DNA of 64,000 nt from Simplicispira sedimenti (GTDB lineage Bacteria; Pseudomonadota; Gammaproteobacteria; Burkholderiales; Burkholderiaceae_C). Made by a program: the position numbers and the translations under genes. Where the stretch lies: contig NZ_JAKVIJ010000003.1 in assembly GCF_022760965.1 (NCBI RefSeq), forward strand, positions 1 through 64,000, in the 5' to 3' direction. Position 1 is the stretch's first letter; each line of letters opens with the position of its first letter. Shown in pieces: positions 43,550-52,862 of this stretch. A model generated the notes under the pieces. The model had not been told where the DNA came from. It did not search any database and worked only from the letters and a program-made list of their open reading frames with translations.

Positions 43550-44401
43550 TCAGCGGAACACCACCGTGCGGTGGCCGTTGAGCAGCACGCGGTGCTCGCT
43601 GTGCCACTTGACGGCGCGGGCCAGCACCAGGCTCTCGGTGTCGCGGCCACGGGCGGTGAGGTCTTCCACCGTGTCGGTGTGGTCGGCGCGGGCCACGTCC
43701 TGCTCGATGATGGGGCCTTCGTCCAGGTCCGCCGTCACGTAGTGCGCCGTGGCGCCGATGAGCTTCACGCCCCGATCGTGCGCCTGGTAGTAGGGCTTGG
43801 CGCCCTTGAAGCTGGGCAGGAAGCTGTGGTGGATGTTGATGGCGCGCCCGGAGAGCTTGCGGCACAGGTCGTCCGACAGGATCTGCATGTAGCGCGCCAG
43901 CACCACTAGCTCGGCGCCCTCCTGCTGGATGATGTCGAACTGCCGCGCCTCGGCCTGGGCCTTGGTGGCCGCCGTGACCGGGATATGGTGGAAGGGCACG
44001 TTGTAGCTGGCCGCCAGCTGGTAGAAGTCGCGGTGGTTGCTCACGATGGCGCGGATGTCCACCGGCAGCAGGCCCGACTTCCAGCGGAACAGCAGGTCGT
44101 TGAGGCAGTGGCCCTCCTTGCTGACCAGGATGACGGTCTTCATGGGCTCTGCCGTGGCGTGCAGGCGCCAGTGCATCTGGAAGGGCTCGGCGAATGTCGC
44201 CAGCCGCTCGCGCAGCGTGGCGTGGTCGTGCTGGCTGCAGGCAAACTGCACGCGCATGAAGAACAGACCCGTGTCGTGGTCGTTGAACTGTGCGGCTTCT
44301 TCGATGTTGCCGCCATGCTCCAGCAAGAAACCGGAAACGGCGTGCACCAGCCCCAGGCGGTCGGGGCAGGAGAGGGTCAGGATGTAGGCGGGAGCATTCA
44401 T
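43550..44401 (-). CDS. purU: Formyltetrahydrofolate deformylase
   Basis: PurU hydrolyses 10-formyl-THF to formate and THF, balancing one-carbon pools. The 283 residues comprise an N-terminal ACT domain (YILTLSCPDRLGLVHAVSGF) and a formyltransferase-like catalytic domain with AIVSNHRDFYQLAASYNVPF and ARYMQILSDDLCRKL. The INIHHSFLPSFKGAKPYYQA and GATAHYVTADLDEGPIIEQD motifs contain the catalytic Asn/His/Asp set. Length and motifs are normal. Confidence 0.95.
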   Translation of the reverse strand: MNAPAYILTLSCPDRLGLVHAVSGFLLEHGGNIEEAAQFNDHDTGLFFMRVQFACSQHDHATLRERLATFAEPFQMHWRLHATAEPMKTVILVSKEGHCLNDLLFRWKSGLLPVDIRAIVSNHRDFYQLAASYNVPFHHIPVTAATKAQAEARQFDIIQQEGAELVVLARYMQILSDDLCRKLSGRAINIHHSFLPSFKGAKPYYQAHDRGVKLIGATAHYVTADLDEGPIIEQDVARADHTDTVEDLTARGRDTESLVLARAVKWHSEHRVLLNGHRTVVFR

Positions 44402-44482
44402 AGGGGGTGCATTTTCGCAGGCCCGGCGGGTATGCCGGAATCCGGCCGTCCAGGCACGGCCGACAGGTGTGCTCGCACTCCT

Positions 44483-45322
44483 TCAGCGGGCGGGCTTGTC
44501 CTGCCAGCGCTGGCGCAGCTTGTCGCAGGCGTCATCGGGAGGGAGCGCCGGGGTGGCATGCCACCAGTCTGCTTCTGATTTGATCGCTGAATCCGCTTTT
44601 CCGGAGTGCGCTATGGCCACTTTGACGTTGAGGCTTTGGGGCAGGTGTGCGGGCACGCCCAGGCTGCGTTTGACATGCGCTGCCCCTGCCACGAGCAGCA
44701 CCACCTGGCCGGTGCGCCGTGCGGCGCTGGCGGTCTGGGCCATGGACTGGTCGCGTGCCACCTGGATGCGGGCCATGCCGGGCACGCGGGACTCGGGCAG
44801 CAGGCCGCAGTGCCCGTCGCGCACGGCCTGGCGCTGGCGCTCCAGGGCGGCGGGGCCCAGCAGCGCTTCGAGGCTGGTGTCGGTCTGCGCGGTGCGCAGC
44901 TGGGGCCGGGGCAGGTTGCCGCCCAGCACTGGTACGCCCGCGCGCACCGCCGCCATGGCCACGGGGCCGTAGTTTTGCCACGGCCAGAGCGCCTCGCTCC
45001 AGCCCAGTGCGGTCTGCACCTCGGCCTCGCTGGCCTGCGGCGCCAGGCCCTGGGTGCTGCGGCCTGCTTCGGCCATCTCCATCACCAGCGCCGCCAGCAG
45101 CCCGCGCTGGGCCAGCCATTGCACCGTCTGGCGCTGCATGTCCTGGTGCTGGGGGGCGTCGTGGCGTTCGCCCAGCAGCAGTATTTCGGTGGGCAGCAGG
45201 CGCTCCAGGGCCTGGGGCCAGGTCGGCACCTCGCTGCGGTGTGGGGTCAGTGCGCAGCCGCCCAGGATCATCAGGGTGGTCAGCAGCGCCGCTGCCCGTG
45301 GAAGTCCAGATGCTTTCGACAT
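44483..45322 (-). CDS. ChaN-family lipoprotein (iron/haem-binding type)
   Basis: The 279-residue precursor has a lipoprotein signal peptide ending LGGC (Cys23). The PF04187-type domain carries ILLLGERHDAPQHQDMQ and a C-terminal VVLLVAGAAHVKRSLGVPAH. ChaN of Campylobacter binds haem; the role here is unproven. Gly-Glu-Arg-His-Asp and the Gly-Ala-Ala-His motifs are the conserved active-site-like elements. It is divergent from the ribonucleotide reductase gene across a 312-bp spacer. Confidence 0.8.
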   Translation of the reverse strand: MSKASGLPRAAALLTTLMILGGCALTPHRSEVPTWPQALERLLPTEILLLGERHDAPQHQDMQRQTVQWLAQRGLLAALVMEMAEAGRSTQGLAPQASEAEVQTALGWSEALWPWQNYGPVAMAAVRAGVPVLGGNLPRPQLRTAQTDTSLEALLGPAALERQRQAVRDGHCGLLPESRVPGMARIQVARDQSMAQTASAARRTGQVVLLVAGAAHVKRSLGVPAHLPQSLNVKVAIAHSGKADSAIKSEADWWHATPALPPDDACDKLRQRWQDKPAR

Positions 45323-45634
45323 GCCGTGATGCTACGACGGCCGCATGGCGGGCGAGCGGCAATGTCCCCATTCCTGGTCCGCCCGGAGGGCTGCACGGGC
45401 TTGTCCCAGGGCGCGCGCACGTGCCGATGCCAATGAAACAAAATATTACAATTGGCCAAATCCAGACATGGTGCGGCTTGCCGGGCCAGCGCCGGAAAAA
45501 CCCGCAAAACGGGGCGAGCGCAACTCGCTAAACTGCCACCCTGCCGCCGCCCGCATCTGTGGGCGGCATCGCTTTCCCGGGCCGCGTGGCCGCAGGGAAT
45601 GCCCTTCCTAAGCACCACCAACGGAACCCACACC
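45323..45634. other. 312-bp non-coding spacer between chaN-like gene and nrdJ
   Basis: The spacer holds the divergent promoters of the two genes. It is GC-rich except for an AT patch at 45434-45452 (AAACAAAATATTACAAT), a plausible -10 area. A hairpin GCCGCCC...GGGCGGC lies near 45545-45567. I see no B12-box motif that would mark a cobalamin riboswitch and no clear NrdR box pair. Confidence 0.6.
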
Positions 45635-48082
45635 ATGAAGCGAGAAAACCTGGGCCGCGCACAGGATGTGACGGCCACGCAGCCCATCAGCCTTGATGTG
45701 CTGAAGGAAAAATACCTCAAGGCGGGTGAAACCAGTGCCGAGGATCTGTTCAGGCGCGTGGCGCGCGCCCTGGCATCGGTCGAAAAACCGGCCGACCAGG
45801 AGAAATACGAAGCCCTGTTCCTGGCCAACCTGCACGCTGGCGCCATCGGCGCGGGCCGCATCATGAGTGCCGCAGGCACCGACATCCAGGCCACGCTGAT
45901 CAACTGCTTCGTCCAGCCCGTGGGCGACTGCATCCAGGGCGTGGACGACGAGGGCTTCCCCGGTATCTACGAAGCCCTGCGCGAGGCCGCCGAAACCATG
46001 CGCCGCGGCGGTGGCGTGGGCTATGACTTCTCGCGCATCCGCCCGCGCGGCGCCGAGGTCAAGGGCACGCACTCCATGGCCTCGGGCCCGTGCAGCTACA
46101 TCAACGTGTTTGACCAATCCTGCTCCACCGTCGAGAGCGCCGGCGCCCGCCGGGGTGCGCAGATGGGCGTGCTGCGCATCGATCACCCGGACGTGCACGA
46201 CTTCATCACCGCCAAGCGCACGCCCGGCCGCTGGAACAACTTCAACGTGTCGGTGGGCGTGAGCGACGCCTTCATCCAGGCCGTGCTGGACGACCAGCCC
46301 TGGGAACTGGTGCACCGCGCCAAGCCGGGTGCCACCGTGATGGAGCAGGGCGCCTACCAGCGCGACGACGGCCTGTGGGTGTACCAGTGCCTGCCCGCGC
46401 GCGAGCTGTGGGACACCATCATGAAGTCCACCTACGACTTCGCCGAGCCGGGCATCCTGTTCCTGGACCACATCAACCGCGACAACAACCTCAACTACTG
46501 CGAAACCATTTCGGCCACCAACCCGTGTGGCGAGCAACCGCTGCCGTCCTACGGCTGCTGCGACCTGGGGCCCATCATCCTCACGCGTTTCGTGCGCAAC
46601 CCCTTTGGTTTTGATGGCGTGCCGGTGTTTGATTTCGAGGCCTTCGCCAAGTCGGTGGCCATCCAGGTGCGCGCACTGGACAACGTGCTCGACGTCACCT
46701 TCTGGCCCCTGGCCCAGCAGGACGCCGAGGCCAAGGCCAAGCGCCGCATCGGTGTGGGCTTCACCGGCATGGGCAACACCCTGGCCATGATGTGCCTGCG
46801 CTACGACAGCGCCGACGGCCGCGCCATGGCCAAGCGGATTGCCGAGAGCATGCGCGATGCGGCGTACTCCGCATCGGTCGAGCTGGCGCGCGAGAAGGGG
46901 CCGTTCCCCAAGTTCGACGCCGACGGCTACCTCAAGGAAGGCACTTTCGCCAGCCGACTGCCTGCCGACATCAAGAAGAAGATCCGCGCGCATGGCATCC
47001 GCAACAGCCACCTGCTGTCCATCGCGCCCACGGGCACGGTCAGCCTGGCCTTTGCCGACAACGCCTCCAACGGCATCGAGCCGCCGTTCTCCTGGATGTA
47101 CAAGCGCCGCAAGCGCGAGGCCGACGGCAGCATGGCCGAGTACGCCGTGGAAGACCATTCCTGGCGCCTGTACCGCGAGCTGGGCGGCGACGTGGACAAG
47201 CTGCCCGAGTACTTTGTCTCGGCGCTCGAAATGACTGCCCAGGACCACATCGCCATGATGGAGGTGGTGCAACCCTATGTGGACACGGCCATCTCCAAGA
47301 CCGTGAACATCCCAGCCGACTACCCCTACGACGACTTCAAGGGCCTGTACCTGCAGGCCTGGCGCGCGCGCCTCAAGGGCCTGGCCACCTACCGGCCCAA
47401 CAACATCCTGGGCGCCGTGCTGGAGACCCACGCCTCCGCGCCTGCGCCCGCCCAAAGCGAAGCGGCAGCGCCGGAGTCCGCCCCGGTGGACCCCATGCGC
47501 ACCGTGATCGAAAGCCGCCCCAGCGGTGCCCTGTCGGCTGTGGCCGAGAAGGTCGAGTACTGGACGCAGGAAGGCCAGAAGCGCCTGTACCTCATCGTCT
47601 CCTTCCTGCCGGTGCCCAATGCCGAGGGCACGGGCACGGTGGACCGCGCCATCGAGTTCTTCATGCCCGTGGGCCAGAGCGGCGAGTCGCAGCAGTGGGT
47701 CACCTCCAGCATGCGTCTGCTGTCACTGGCGGCACGTGGCGGCTTCCTGGAGCGCGCCCTGTCGGACATGCGCAAGGTCGCCTGGGACCGTGGCCCGGTG
47801 CGCCTGGGTACCTACCAGAAGAGCGACGGCACCCATGTGCCCAAGTGGCACGACTCCGAAGTCGCAGCCATCGCCTACGCCATCCAGAACATCCTGGCCC
47901 GCCGCGCGCGCCAGCAGCACAGTGCCATCGAGCAGGACAGCGGTAACGCCACGGCAGCCCAGGGCAGCCAGATGCCGGTGCTCGCCGGCAAAAAATGCCC
48001 CGAGTGCGGTGCGCACGCCATGATCCGCAAGGACGGCTGCGACCTCTGCACCCAGTGCGGGCACATGGGAAGCTGTGGGTGA
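45635..48082 (+). CDS. nrdJ: Adenosylcobalamin-dependent (class II) ribonucleotide reductase
   Basis: NrdJ makes deoxyribonucleotides with a B12 radical and works with or without oxygen. The 815 residues include the substrate-binding region MRRGGGVGYDFSRIRPRGA and NCFVQPVGDCIQG. The catalytic motif NPCGEQPLPSYGCCDLGP and the phosphate loop GTVSLAFADNASNGIEP follow. The C-terminal zinc-ribbon-like CPECGAHAMIRKDGCDLCTQ carries the redox cysteines. ATG 45635 is taken from homology (MKRENLG). The stop overlaps the nnrS-like start by 8 bp, suggesting translational coupling. Confidence 0.95.
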   Translation: MKRENLGRAQDVTATQPISLDVLKEKYLKAGETSAEDLFRRVARALASVEKPADQEKYEALFLANLHAGAIGAGRIMSAAGTDIQATLINCFVQPVGDCIQGVDDEGFPGIYEALREAAETMRRGGGVGYDFSRIRPRGAEVKGTHSMASGPCSYINVFDQSCSTVESAGARRGAQMGVLRIDHPDVHDFITAKRTPGRWNNFNVSVGVSDAFIQAVLDDQPWELVHRAKPGATVMEQGAYQRDDGLWVYQCLPARELWDTIMKSTYDFAEPGILFLDHINRDNNLNYCETISATNPCGEQPLPSYGCCDLGPIILTRFVRNPFGFDGVPVFDFEAFAKSVAIQVRALDNVLDVTFWPLAQQDAEAKAKRRIGVGFTGMGNTLAMMCLRYDSADGRAMAKRIAESMRDAAYSASVELAREKGPFPKFDADGYLKEGTFASRLPADIKKKIRAHGIRNSHLLSIAPTGTVSLAFADNASNGIEPPFSWMYKRRKREADGSMAEYAVEDHSWRLYRELGGDVDKLPEYFVSALEMTAQDHIAMMEVVQPYVDTAISKTVNIPADYPYDDFKGLYLQAWRARLKGLATYRPNNILGAVLETHASAPAPAQSEAAAPESAPVDPMRTVIESRPSGALSAVAEKVEYWTQEGQKRLYLIVSFLPVPNAEGTGTVDRAIEFFMPVGQSGESQQWVTSSMRLLSLAARGGFLERALSDMRKVAWDRGPVRLGTYQKSDGTHVPKWHDSEVAAIAYAIQNILARRARQQHSAIEQDSGNATAAQGSQMPVLAGKKCPECGAHAMIRKDGCDLCTQCGHMGSCG

Positions 48083-49379
48083 CAAGGAGCGCCTCCTCCA
48101 GCCCCTGCGGCCGGTAGGCGGCAAACCGACCCCCGAGGCGCTGGCGCGGCAAGACCGCCGCTGGCGCCCGCGTTACCTGATGTTGGCACCGCACCGGCTG
48201 GGATTCTTCCTGGCCATGGTGTTGCTCATCGCCTCTAGCGCCTGGTGGGCGCTGGTGCAGGCCGCGCAGACCGGTCTGGTGCCGCCCCTGCCTGCGGCGC
48301 TGCCGCCCTCGCTGGTGCATGCGGCTGTCATGGTGTACGGCTTCATGCCCCTGTTTTTTGCGGGCTTCCTGTTCACCGCCGCGCCCAAATGGCTGCGCGT
48401 GGAGCCGCCGCCCCTGGCCGCGTTGCGCCCCGCACTGCTGTGGCAGGCCCTGGGCTGGCTGTTGTGGCTCGCTGGTGCCTTGGCCAGCTCTGCCCTGGCC
48501 CTGAGTGGCGTGCTGCTGGCGGCCGCGGGCTTGGCCTGGATGACGGCTCGGTTCTGGCGCATGGTGCGGTGCAGCCGTGAGCCGGACCAACTGCACCCAC
48601 GCGCCGTGGGCTTGGCGCTGATCTGGGGCGTGCTGTGCCTGCTGGGGCTGCTGGCGGCGGCTACGGGGCAGGCCTGGGATGTGGCGCGCACCTGCGTGCT
48701 GTCCGCGCTGTGGGGCTGCATGGTGGTGGTATTCGTCACGGCGGCGCACCGCATGGTTCCGTTTTTCACCTCGCACGCCATGCCTTTCATCCAAGGCCGC
48801 TACGCCTTCTGGTTGCTGTGGCTGATGTGGGGCGCTGCCGTGTGCGAGGTGCTGGCCCTGTGGTGGGCACCGCAAGGGCTCGGCGCCTGGGGGCACGCCG
48901 CGTGGCAACTCGGGGCAGGCGGCGCGCTGCTGTGGATTGCGCGCCTCTGGAGCCTGACCCAGAGCCTGCGCAACCGCATGATGGCCATGCTGCACATCGG
49001 TTTTTTGTGGCTGGGCGTGGCCCTGGTGCTGGCCGGACTGGCACGCGGCCTGGCTTTGATCGAAGGCATGCCCGCACTGGGCCTGGGCGCGCTGCATGCG
49101 CTCACCATGGGTTGCCTGGGCTCGTTGATGCTGGCCATGGTCACGCGCGTGTCCTGCGGGCACAGCGGCCGCGCCCAAGTGGCCGATAGCGTGGCCTGGT
49201 CGCTGTTCTGGCTGCTGCAACTGGCGACGCTGCTGCGCATTGCGGCCAGCGTGCCAGGGCGCCTGTCCACGGCGCTGCTGCTGGGCGCCGCGCTGCTGTG
49301 GGCTGCGGTGGTGGCCGTGTGGGGCGTGCGCCTGGGTTCCTGGTATGGGCGCTTGCGGCCCGATGGGCGACCGGGCTGA
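48075..49379 (+). CDS. nnrS: NnrS family haem-copper-type membrane protein
   Basis: A 434-residue polytopic protein with about 12 hydrophobic helices. NnrS signatures are VYGFMPLFFAGFLFTAAPKW, FVTAAHRMVPFFTSHAMPF and LHALTMGCLGSLMLAMVTRV, with conserved histidines as likely metal ligands. NnrS relieves nitric-oxide stress in denitrifiers. The start is GTG 48075 inside the end of nrdJ. Pairing with an oxygen-independent reductase is consistent with life under low oxygen and NO. Confidence 0.88.
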   Translation: MGDKERLLQPLRPVGGKPTPEALARQDRRWRPRYLMLAPHRLGFFLAMVLLIASSAWWALVQAAQTGLVPPLPAALPPSLVHAAVMVYGFMPLFFAGFLFTAAPKWLRVEPPPLAALRPALLWQALGWLLWLAGALASSALALSGVLLAAAGLAWMTARFWRMVRCSREPDQLHPRAVGLALIWGVLCLLGLLAAATGQAWDVARTCVLSALWGCMVVVFVTAAHRMVPFFTSHAMPFIQGRYAFWLLWLMWGAAVCEVLALWWAPQGLGAWGHAAWQLGAGGALLWIARLWSLTQSLRNRMMAMLHIGFLWLGVALVLAGLARGLALIEGMPALGLGALHALTMGCLGSLMLAMVTRVSCGHSGRAQVADSVAWSLFWLLQLATLLRIAASVPGRLSTALLLGAALLWAAVVAVWGVRLGSWYGRLRPDGRPG

Positions 49380-49389
49380 CAATTCACCC

Positions 49390-50013
49390 ATGAACTCCAC
49401 TTCCCCTTGCGACATGGCCGCAGCGGCCGCAACGTTGATGCAGGCGCGCCAGACGGTGTTGCCCAAGCGCCTGGGTGCGCCGGGGCCGGACGAAGCGCAG
49501 TTGCTGGCCATCGTGGGCGCGGCCGCGCATGCGCCGGACCACGGGCAACTGCTGCCCTGGCGCCTGGTGCGCGTGCTGCCTGCGCAGCGCCCGCTGCTGG
49601 CCGATGCCTTTGCCGCCGCACTGCACGAGCGCGACCCGCAGGCGGGTGCCGAGTTGCTGGAGCAGGCGCGCGAGAAGGCCTACCGGGCGCCCGAGCTGTG
49701 GGTGCTGGTGGTCGATGGCGCCAAGGGCGATGCCGATATCGGCCTGCACGAGCGCATCCTCAGCGCGGGTTGCGCTGTGCAGAATGTGCTGCTCATGGCC
49801 ACGGCGCTGGGTTTTGGCTCGGCGCTTACCAGCGGCAAGGCACTGCAATCGGCCGCCCTGCGCGCCCTGCTGGGCCTGGGGCCGCAAGAGCATGCGCTGT
49901 GCTGTGTGAGCCTGGGCACGGTGCTGGCACGCAAAGGCGCGCGGGTGCGCCCGCAGCCCCCAGACTATTGGCAAGACCTGGCACCCCAGCCCGGCCCGCG
50001 CCACGACACCTGA
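49390..50013 (+). CDS. Nitroreductase family protein (YdjA-like)
   Basis: The 207-residue FMN-binding nitroreductase fold has the N-terminal helix region with LMQARQTVLPKRLGAPGPDE, then AAHAPDHGQLLPWRLVRVLP and the FMN-contact AGCAVQNVLLMATALGFGSA. The Ala-Pro-Asp-His pattern places it with YdjA. The physiological substrate is unknown. It starts 10 bp after nnrS and is probably cotranscribed. Confidence 0.85.
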   Translation: MNSTSPCDMAAAAATLMQARQTVLPKRLGAPGPDEAQLLAIVGAAAHAPDHGQLLPWRLVRVLPAQRPLLADAFAAALHERDPQAGAELLEQAREKAYRAPELWVLVVDGAKGDADIGLHERILSAGCAVQNVLLMATALGFGSALTSGKALQSAALRALLGLGPQEHALCCVSLGTVLARKGARVRPQPPDYWQDLAPQPGPRHDT

Positions 50014-50073
50014 CCGAAAGAACCCCGCAATGGCCGCACAGCGCATCCTTTGCGGGGAGGCGGATGGATAGGC

Positions 50074-50125
50074 TTTTTGCTATCAAATTAGTAGCTGCCA
50101 GCGCCCGTGGAATGGGCGCTGAGGC
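50074..50125 (+). repeat. Two-hairpin repeat between convergent nitroreductase and DUF3567 genes
   Basis: Box 1 is TTTTTGCTATCAAATTAGTAGC. Box 2 is CAGCGCCC-GTGGAAT-GGGCGCTG, followed by AGGC. Compared with 42552 the inner pairs TT/AA are replaced by CC/GG, a compensatory change that keeps the 8-bp stem. It ends 10 bp from the DUF3567 stop codon. Confidence 0.85.
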
Positions 50126-50135
50126 TTCAAAAAGC

Positions 50136-50429
50136 TCAATGCACCACCACCGGGTTCTGCGCCAGCCCGGTGTAGCGGTCGAGGATGTCTTCGACCTCTT
50201 CCTGGGTCGGCGCCTCGCGCTGCCAGGCCTGGATCTGTTGCTGGAACATCTCGGCCCAGGACCCATCGAGATAAACCTCCTTGCCGCTGCGCTTGTCCAC
50301 GATCTCGAAGCCGTGGCGCACGAGCTGGGGCTCGGGGGGCGTGGTGTCGTCGCTCGCCGGGGCGGACAGGCCCGCGTCGGCCAGCATGTGGACCACCACG
50401 AAGGAATCCGAATCGTAGAGCATGTGCAT
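50136..50429 (-). CDS. DUF3567 family protein
   Basis: The 97-residue small acidic protein has the family start HMLYDSDSFVVVHM and the core HGFEIVDKRSGKEVYLDGSW, followed by a helical tail TQEEVEDILDRYTGLAQNP. DUF3567 proteins are common in betaproteobacteria; no function is known to me. ATG 50429 has GGGAGAAAT just upstream and fits the conserved N-terminus; the same frame is open further upstream but unconserved. Confidence 0.85.
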   Translation of the reverse strand: MHMLYDSDSFVVVHMLADAGLSAPASDDTTPPEPQLVRHGFEIVDKRSGKEVYLDGSWAEMFQQQIQAWQREAPTQEEVEDILDRYTGLAQNPVVVH

Positions 50430-50550
50430 GTAATTTCTCCCTGATTGGCGTTCCCGGATGAGATGGCTGTGCAGCCCCCAAAGTTCAAGAGGCTGCGCTG
50501 CCAGTATTCCACGAACTGCGTCCCCGTGCACGCCACCGGCACCGGTGGGG

Positions 50551-51705
50551 CTATGGCGCCTGGCGCGCCCGCAGGTTGAGTTCGGCAAAGTCGCCGTTGG
50601 TCTGGGTGATGCGGATGCGCACGGGCAGGTAGTCCAGCTCCGGGGCCAGCCAGACTTGCGCCTTCTGGTCGTAGTCGCGCACCGGCAGGCGCTCCAGCGC
50701 CACGGCACGCACCGGGCCCAGCGGCAGGTCCAGCGTTTCCGTATCCCCAATGGTGAAGGTCCACAGATCGGCGGCACGCGAGCTCACCGTGGGCACCTGG
50801 ATGCGCGTGCCCGCAGGGTAGGCCTGTGGCGCGGCGGCCAGCATGGCGCTGAGTTGCAGGAAGACGCTGAGCCGGTCCTGCGCGCCCGGCGCAATGCGTG
50901 CCGCCGGGTTGTTGGCGCTGAAGGTTACCTGGCCCTGGGCAAAGTCGAAATGCGCCGCCTTTTCGCTGCGCGAGCGGTCGCCAAAGCGCCGGGGCTGCAG
51001 GCCCAGCGGGGTGATCTCACCCACACTGGTCTGCGCGCGCGAACCCAGGAACAGCACGCGGATTTCCTGCCGCGCCTGGTACTGCTGGCCGTCGTGCTGC
51101 CAGACCAGCTCGGCGCTGGCGCTGTACTGCAGGCGCTTGGCCTGGCCCCGCACCTCAAAGTCCAGCCGCGCCGGGGGCGGGAGGCGCACCGGCACCTGCG
51201 GCGCGCCTGCACCGTCGGGCGCTCCCCCAGGGGCCAACACGGCAATGCCGGGTGGGGGTGCGGGTGTGTGGCTGTCCGATGCCGCGGCCAGCGGGGTGGG
51301 CGCAGGCGGCACTTCGGGGGCAGAAGCCACAGTTTCCACCGCCTGGGGCAAGGGCTTCGATGCGGTGTCGTCCGGCGCACTGGCCGTGGGGGCGGGTGCC
51401 GTCGCCACATCCACCGCGGGTGGAGGATCGGACAGACCTGTTTCCGTCGGTGGGGGTGCCGTCTTGCTGGGGCGTGGCTTGCGCTGCGCCGCAGGGCGTG
51501 GTTGGGCGGGGGCTGGGGCGGCAGGGGGGGCGGCCGTGGCTGCCACCGCCGCAGGCGCGGCAGGCACCACCGTGCGCGTATGGAACACCACCGGCGCGGG
51601 ACTGACCGCCGCAGGCAGCCCCGAATGCGCCGCGAGCCCCAGCACCAGCGCGTGCAGGCCCAGTACGGCAGCGGTCAGCAAAAGCAGGGCACGGCGCGGA
51701 ATCAT
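50551..51705 (-). CDS. DUF3108 protein with N-terminal anchor and long Pro/Ala linker
   Basis: The 384-residue protein has an N-terminal hydrophobic segment (about residues 6-28, LLLLTAAVLGLHALVLGLAA), then about 130 residues of Pro/Ala/Thr-rich linker, then a C-terminal DUF3108 beta-rich domain (LDFEVRGQAKRLQYSASAEL through LPVRDYDQKAQVWLAPELDY). The layout resembles TonB in form: inner-membrane anchor, periplasm-spanning flexible arm, folded end. The function is unknown; an envelope role is inferred. It is divergent from the FAH-family gene. Confidence 0.82.
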   Translation of the reverse strand: MIPRRALLLLTAAVLGLHALVLGLAAHSGLPAAVSPAPVVFHTRTVVPAAPAAVAATAAPPAAPAPAQPRPAAQRKPRPSKTAPPPTETGLSDPPPAVDVATAPAPTASAPDDTASKPLPQAVETVASAPEVPPAPTPLAAASDSHTPAPPPGIAVLAPGGAPDGAGAPQVPVRLPPPARLDFEVRGQAKRLQYSASAELVWQHDGQQYQARQEIRVLFLGSRAQTSVGEITPLGLQPRRFGDRSRSEKAAHFDFAQGQVTFSANNPAARIAPGAQDRLSVFLQLSAMLAAAPQAYPAGTRIQVPTVSSRAADLWTFTIGDTETLDLPLGPVRAVALERLPVRDYDQKAQVWLAPELDYLPVRIRITQTNGDFAELNLRARQAP

Positions 51706-51789
51706 GGAACCCCCAAGCGTACCTCACGCGGCCATCTCCCCGGTGCGGCTGCAATAGAATCGCCCGCGCTTCACCCTCTACACCGCACC

Positions 51790-52803
51790 ATGAAACTCGC
51801 CACCCTCAAGGACGGCTCCCGCGACGGCCAGTTGGTGGTTGTTTCGCGCGACCTGGCCAGTGCCCACTACGCCACCGGCATTGCCCACCGCCTGCAGCAG
51901 GTGCTGGACGACTGGGGCTACCTCTCGCCCCAGTTGCAGGACCTGTACGACAGCCTCAACGCCGGTCGGGCGCGCCACGCCTTTCCTTTCGACCCTCAGC
52001 ACTGCCTGGCCCCGCTGCCGCGCGCCTACCAGTGCCTGCAGGCATCGGCCTACCCGCACCATGCCCAGCTGGCGCAGGAGGCGGGCGCTGCCAGCGTGCA
52101 TGGCGCCAGCACGCAAGAGCCGCTGCTGGAGCAACTGGCCAGCGATGCGCTGCAAGGGCCTTGCGAGGACATCGTGGCCGAGAGTGCCGCCATGGACATC
52201 GACGCCGCCGCCGCACTGGCCGTGGTGACTGGAGACGTGGCGCGCGCCAGCACGGCCGAGCAGGCGCTGGAGGGCGTGCGCCTGCTGATGCTGGCCAGCG
52301 CCGTGGTGCTGCGCGGCCCGCAGGCGCTGGAGCGCGAGCGCGGCCAGGGGCCGCTGCTCAGCCGCCCGACCACCGCCTTCAGCCCGGTGGCCGTGACGCC
52401 GGACGAGCTGGGCCCCGCCTGGGCGCAGGGCCGCGTGCACCTGACGGTGCAAACCGCCCTCAATGGCCGCAAGCTGGGCCTGTGCGAGGCCGGGCCGGAC
52501 ATGGGCTTTCACTTCGGCCAGCTCATCGCCCAGGCCTGCCGCACACGCGCACTGCGTGCGGGCAGCATCGTGCTGGCAGGCCCTGTCAGCAACCCGCCCG
52601 TGCAGGATGCCCAGGGCCGCCGCGACTGGCCCCGCGGCGTGGGCTGTCTGGCAGAAAAGCGCTGGATCGAAACCCTGCAGGGCGCCAAGACCCTGAGCCC
52701 CTGGCTGCAATCGGGCGACACCCTGCGCATCGACATGAAGGGCCGCGACGGGCTGAGCCTGTGCGGCGCGATCGAGCAAACGGTGGTGCCTGACGGGTTG
52801 TAG
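51790..52803 (+). CDS. Fumarylacetoacetate hydrolase family protein
   Basis: The 337-residue protein has the FAH-type N-terminal domain (MKLATLKDGSRDGQLVVVSR) and the catalytic C-domain with FSPVAVTPDELGPAW, DMGFHFGQLIAQACRTRALR, GSIVLAGPVSNPPVQ and ETLQGAKTLSPWLQSGDTLR. Such enzymes cleave C-C bonds or hydrate in aromatic and amino-acid catabolism; the substrate is not readable. ATG 51790 is fixed by homology; a long open frame upstream reaches back into the DUF3108 gene and is not coding. Confidence 0.88.
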   Translation: MKLATLKDGSRDGQLVVVSRDLASAHYATGIAHRLQQVLDDWGYLSPQLQDLYDSLNAGRARHAFPFDPQHCLAPLPRAYQCLQASAYPHHAQLAQEAGAASVHGASTQEPLLEQLASDALQGPCEDIVAESAAMDIDAAAALAVVTGDVARASTAEQALEGVRLLMLASAVVLRGPQALERERGQGPLLSRPTTAFSPVAVTPDELGPAWAQGRVHLTVQTALNGRKLGLCEAGPDMGFHFGQLIAQACRTRALRAGSIVLAGPVSNPPVQDAQGRRDWPRGVGCLAEKRWIETLQGAKTLSPWLQSGDTLRIDMKGRDGLSLCGAIEQTVVPDGL

Positions 52804-52862
52804 CCAAGGCCGCTACGGGACTGCCGGTCTGTTGCGGTACACTTTTCTGCACATCGCAAGGC

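Noticed and set aside
45323..45634. Possible cobalamin riboswitch or NrdR box upstream of the B12-dependent reductase
   Set aside because: No B12-box motif was found, and the AT patch ACAAAATATTACA lacks the paired palindromic NrdR boxes.
50458..52803. 781-codon frame spanning the DUF3108 region and the FAH-family gene
   Set aside because: The first 444 codons are antisense to the DUF3108 gene and low-complexity; homology begins at ATG 51790.
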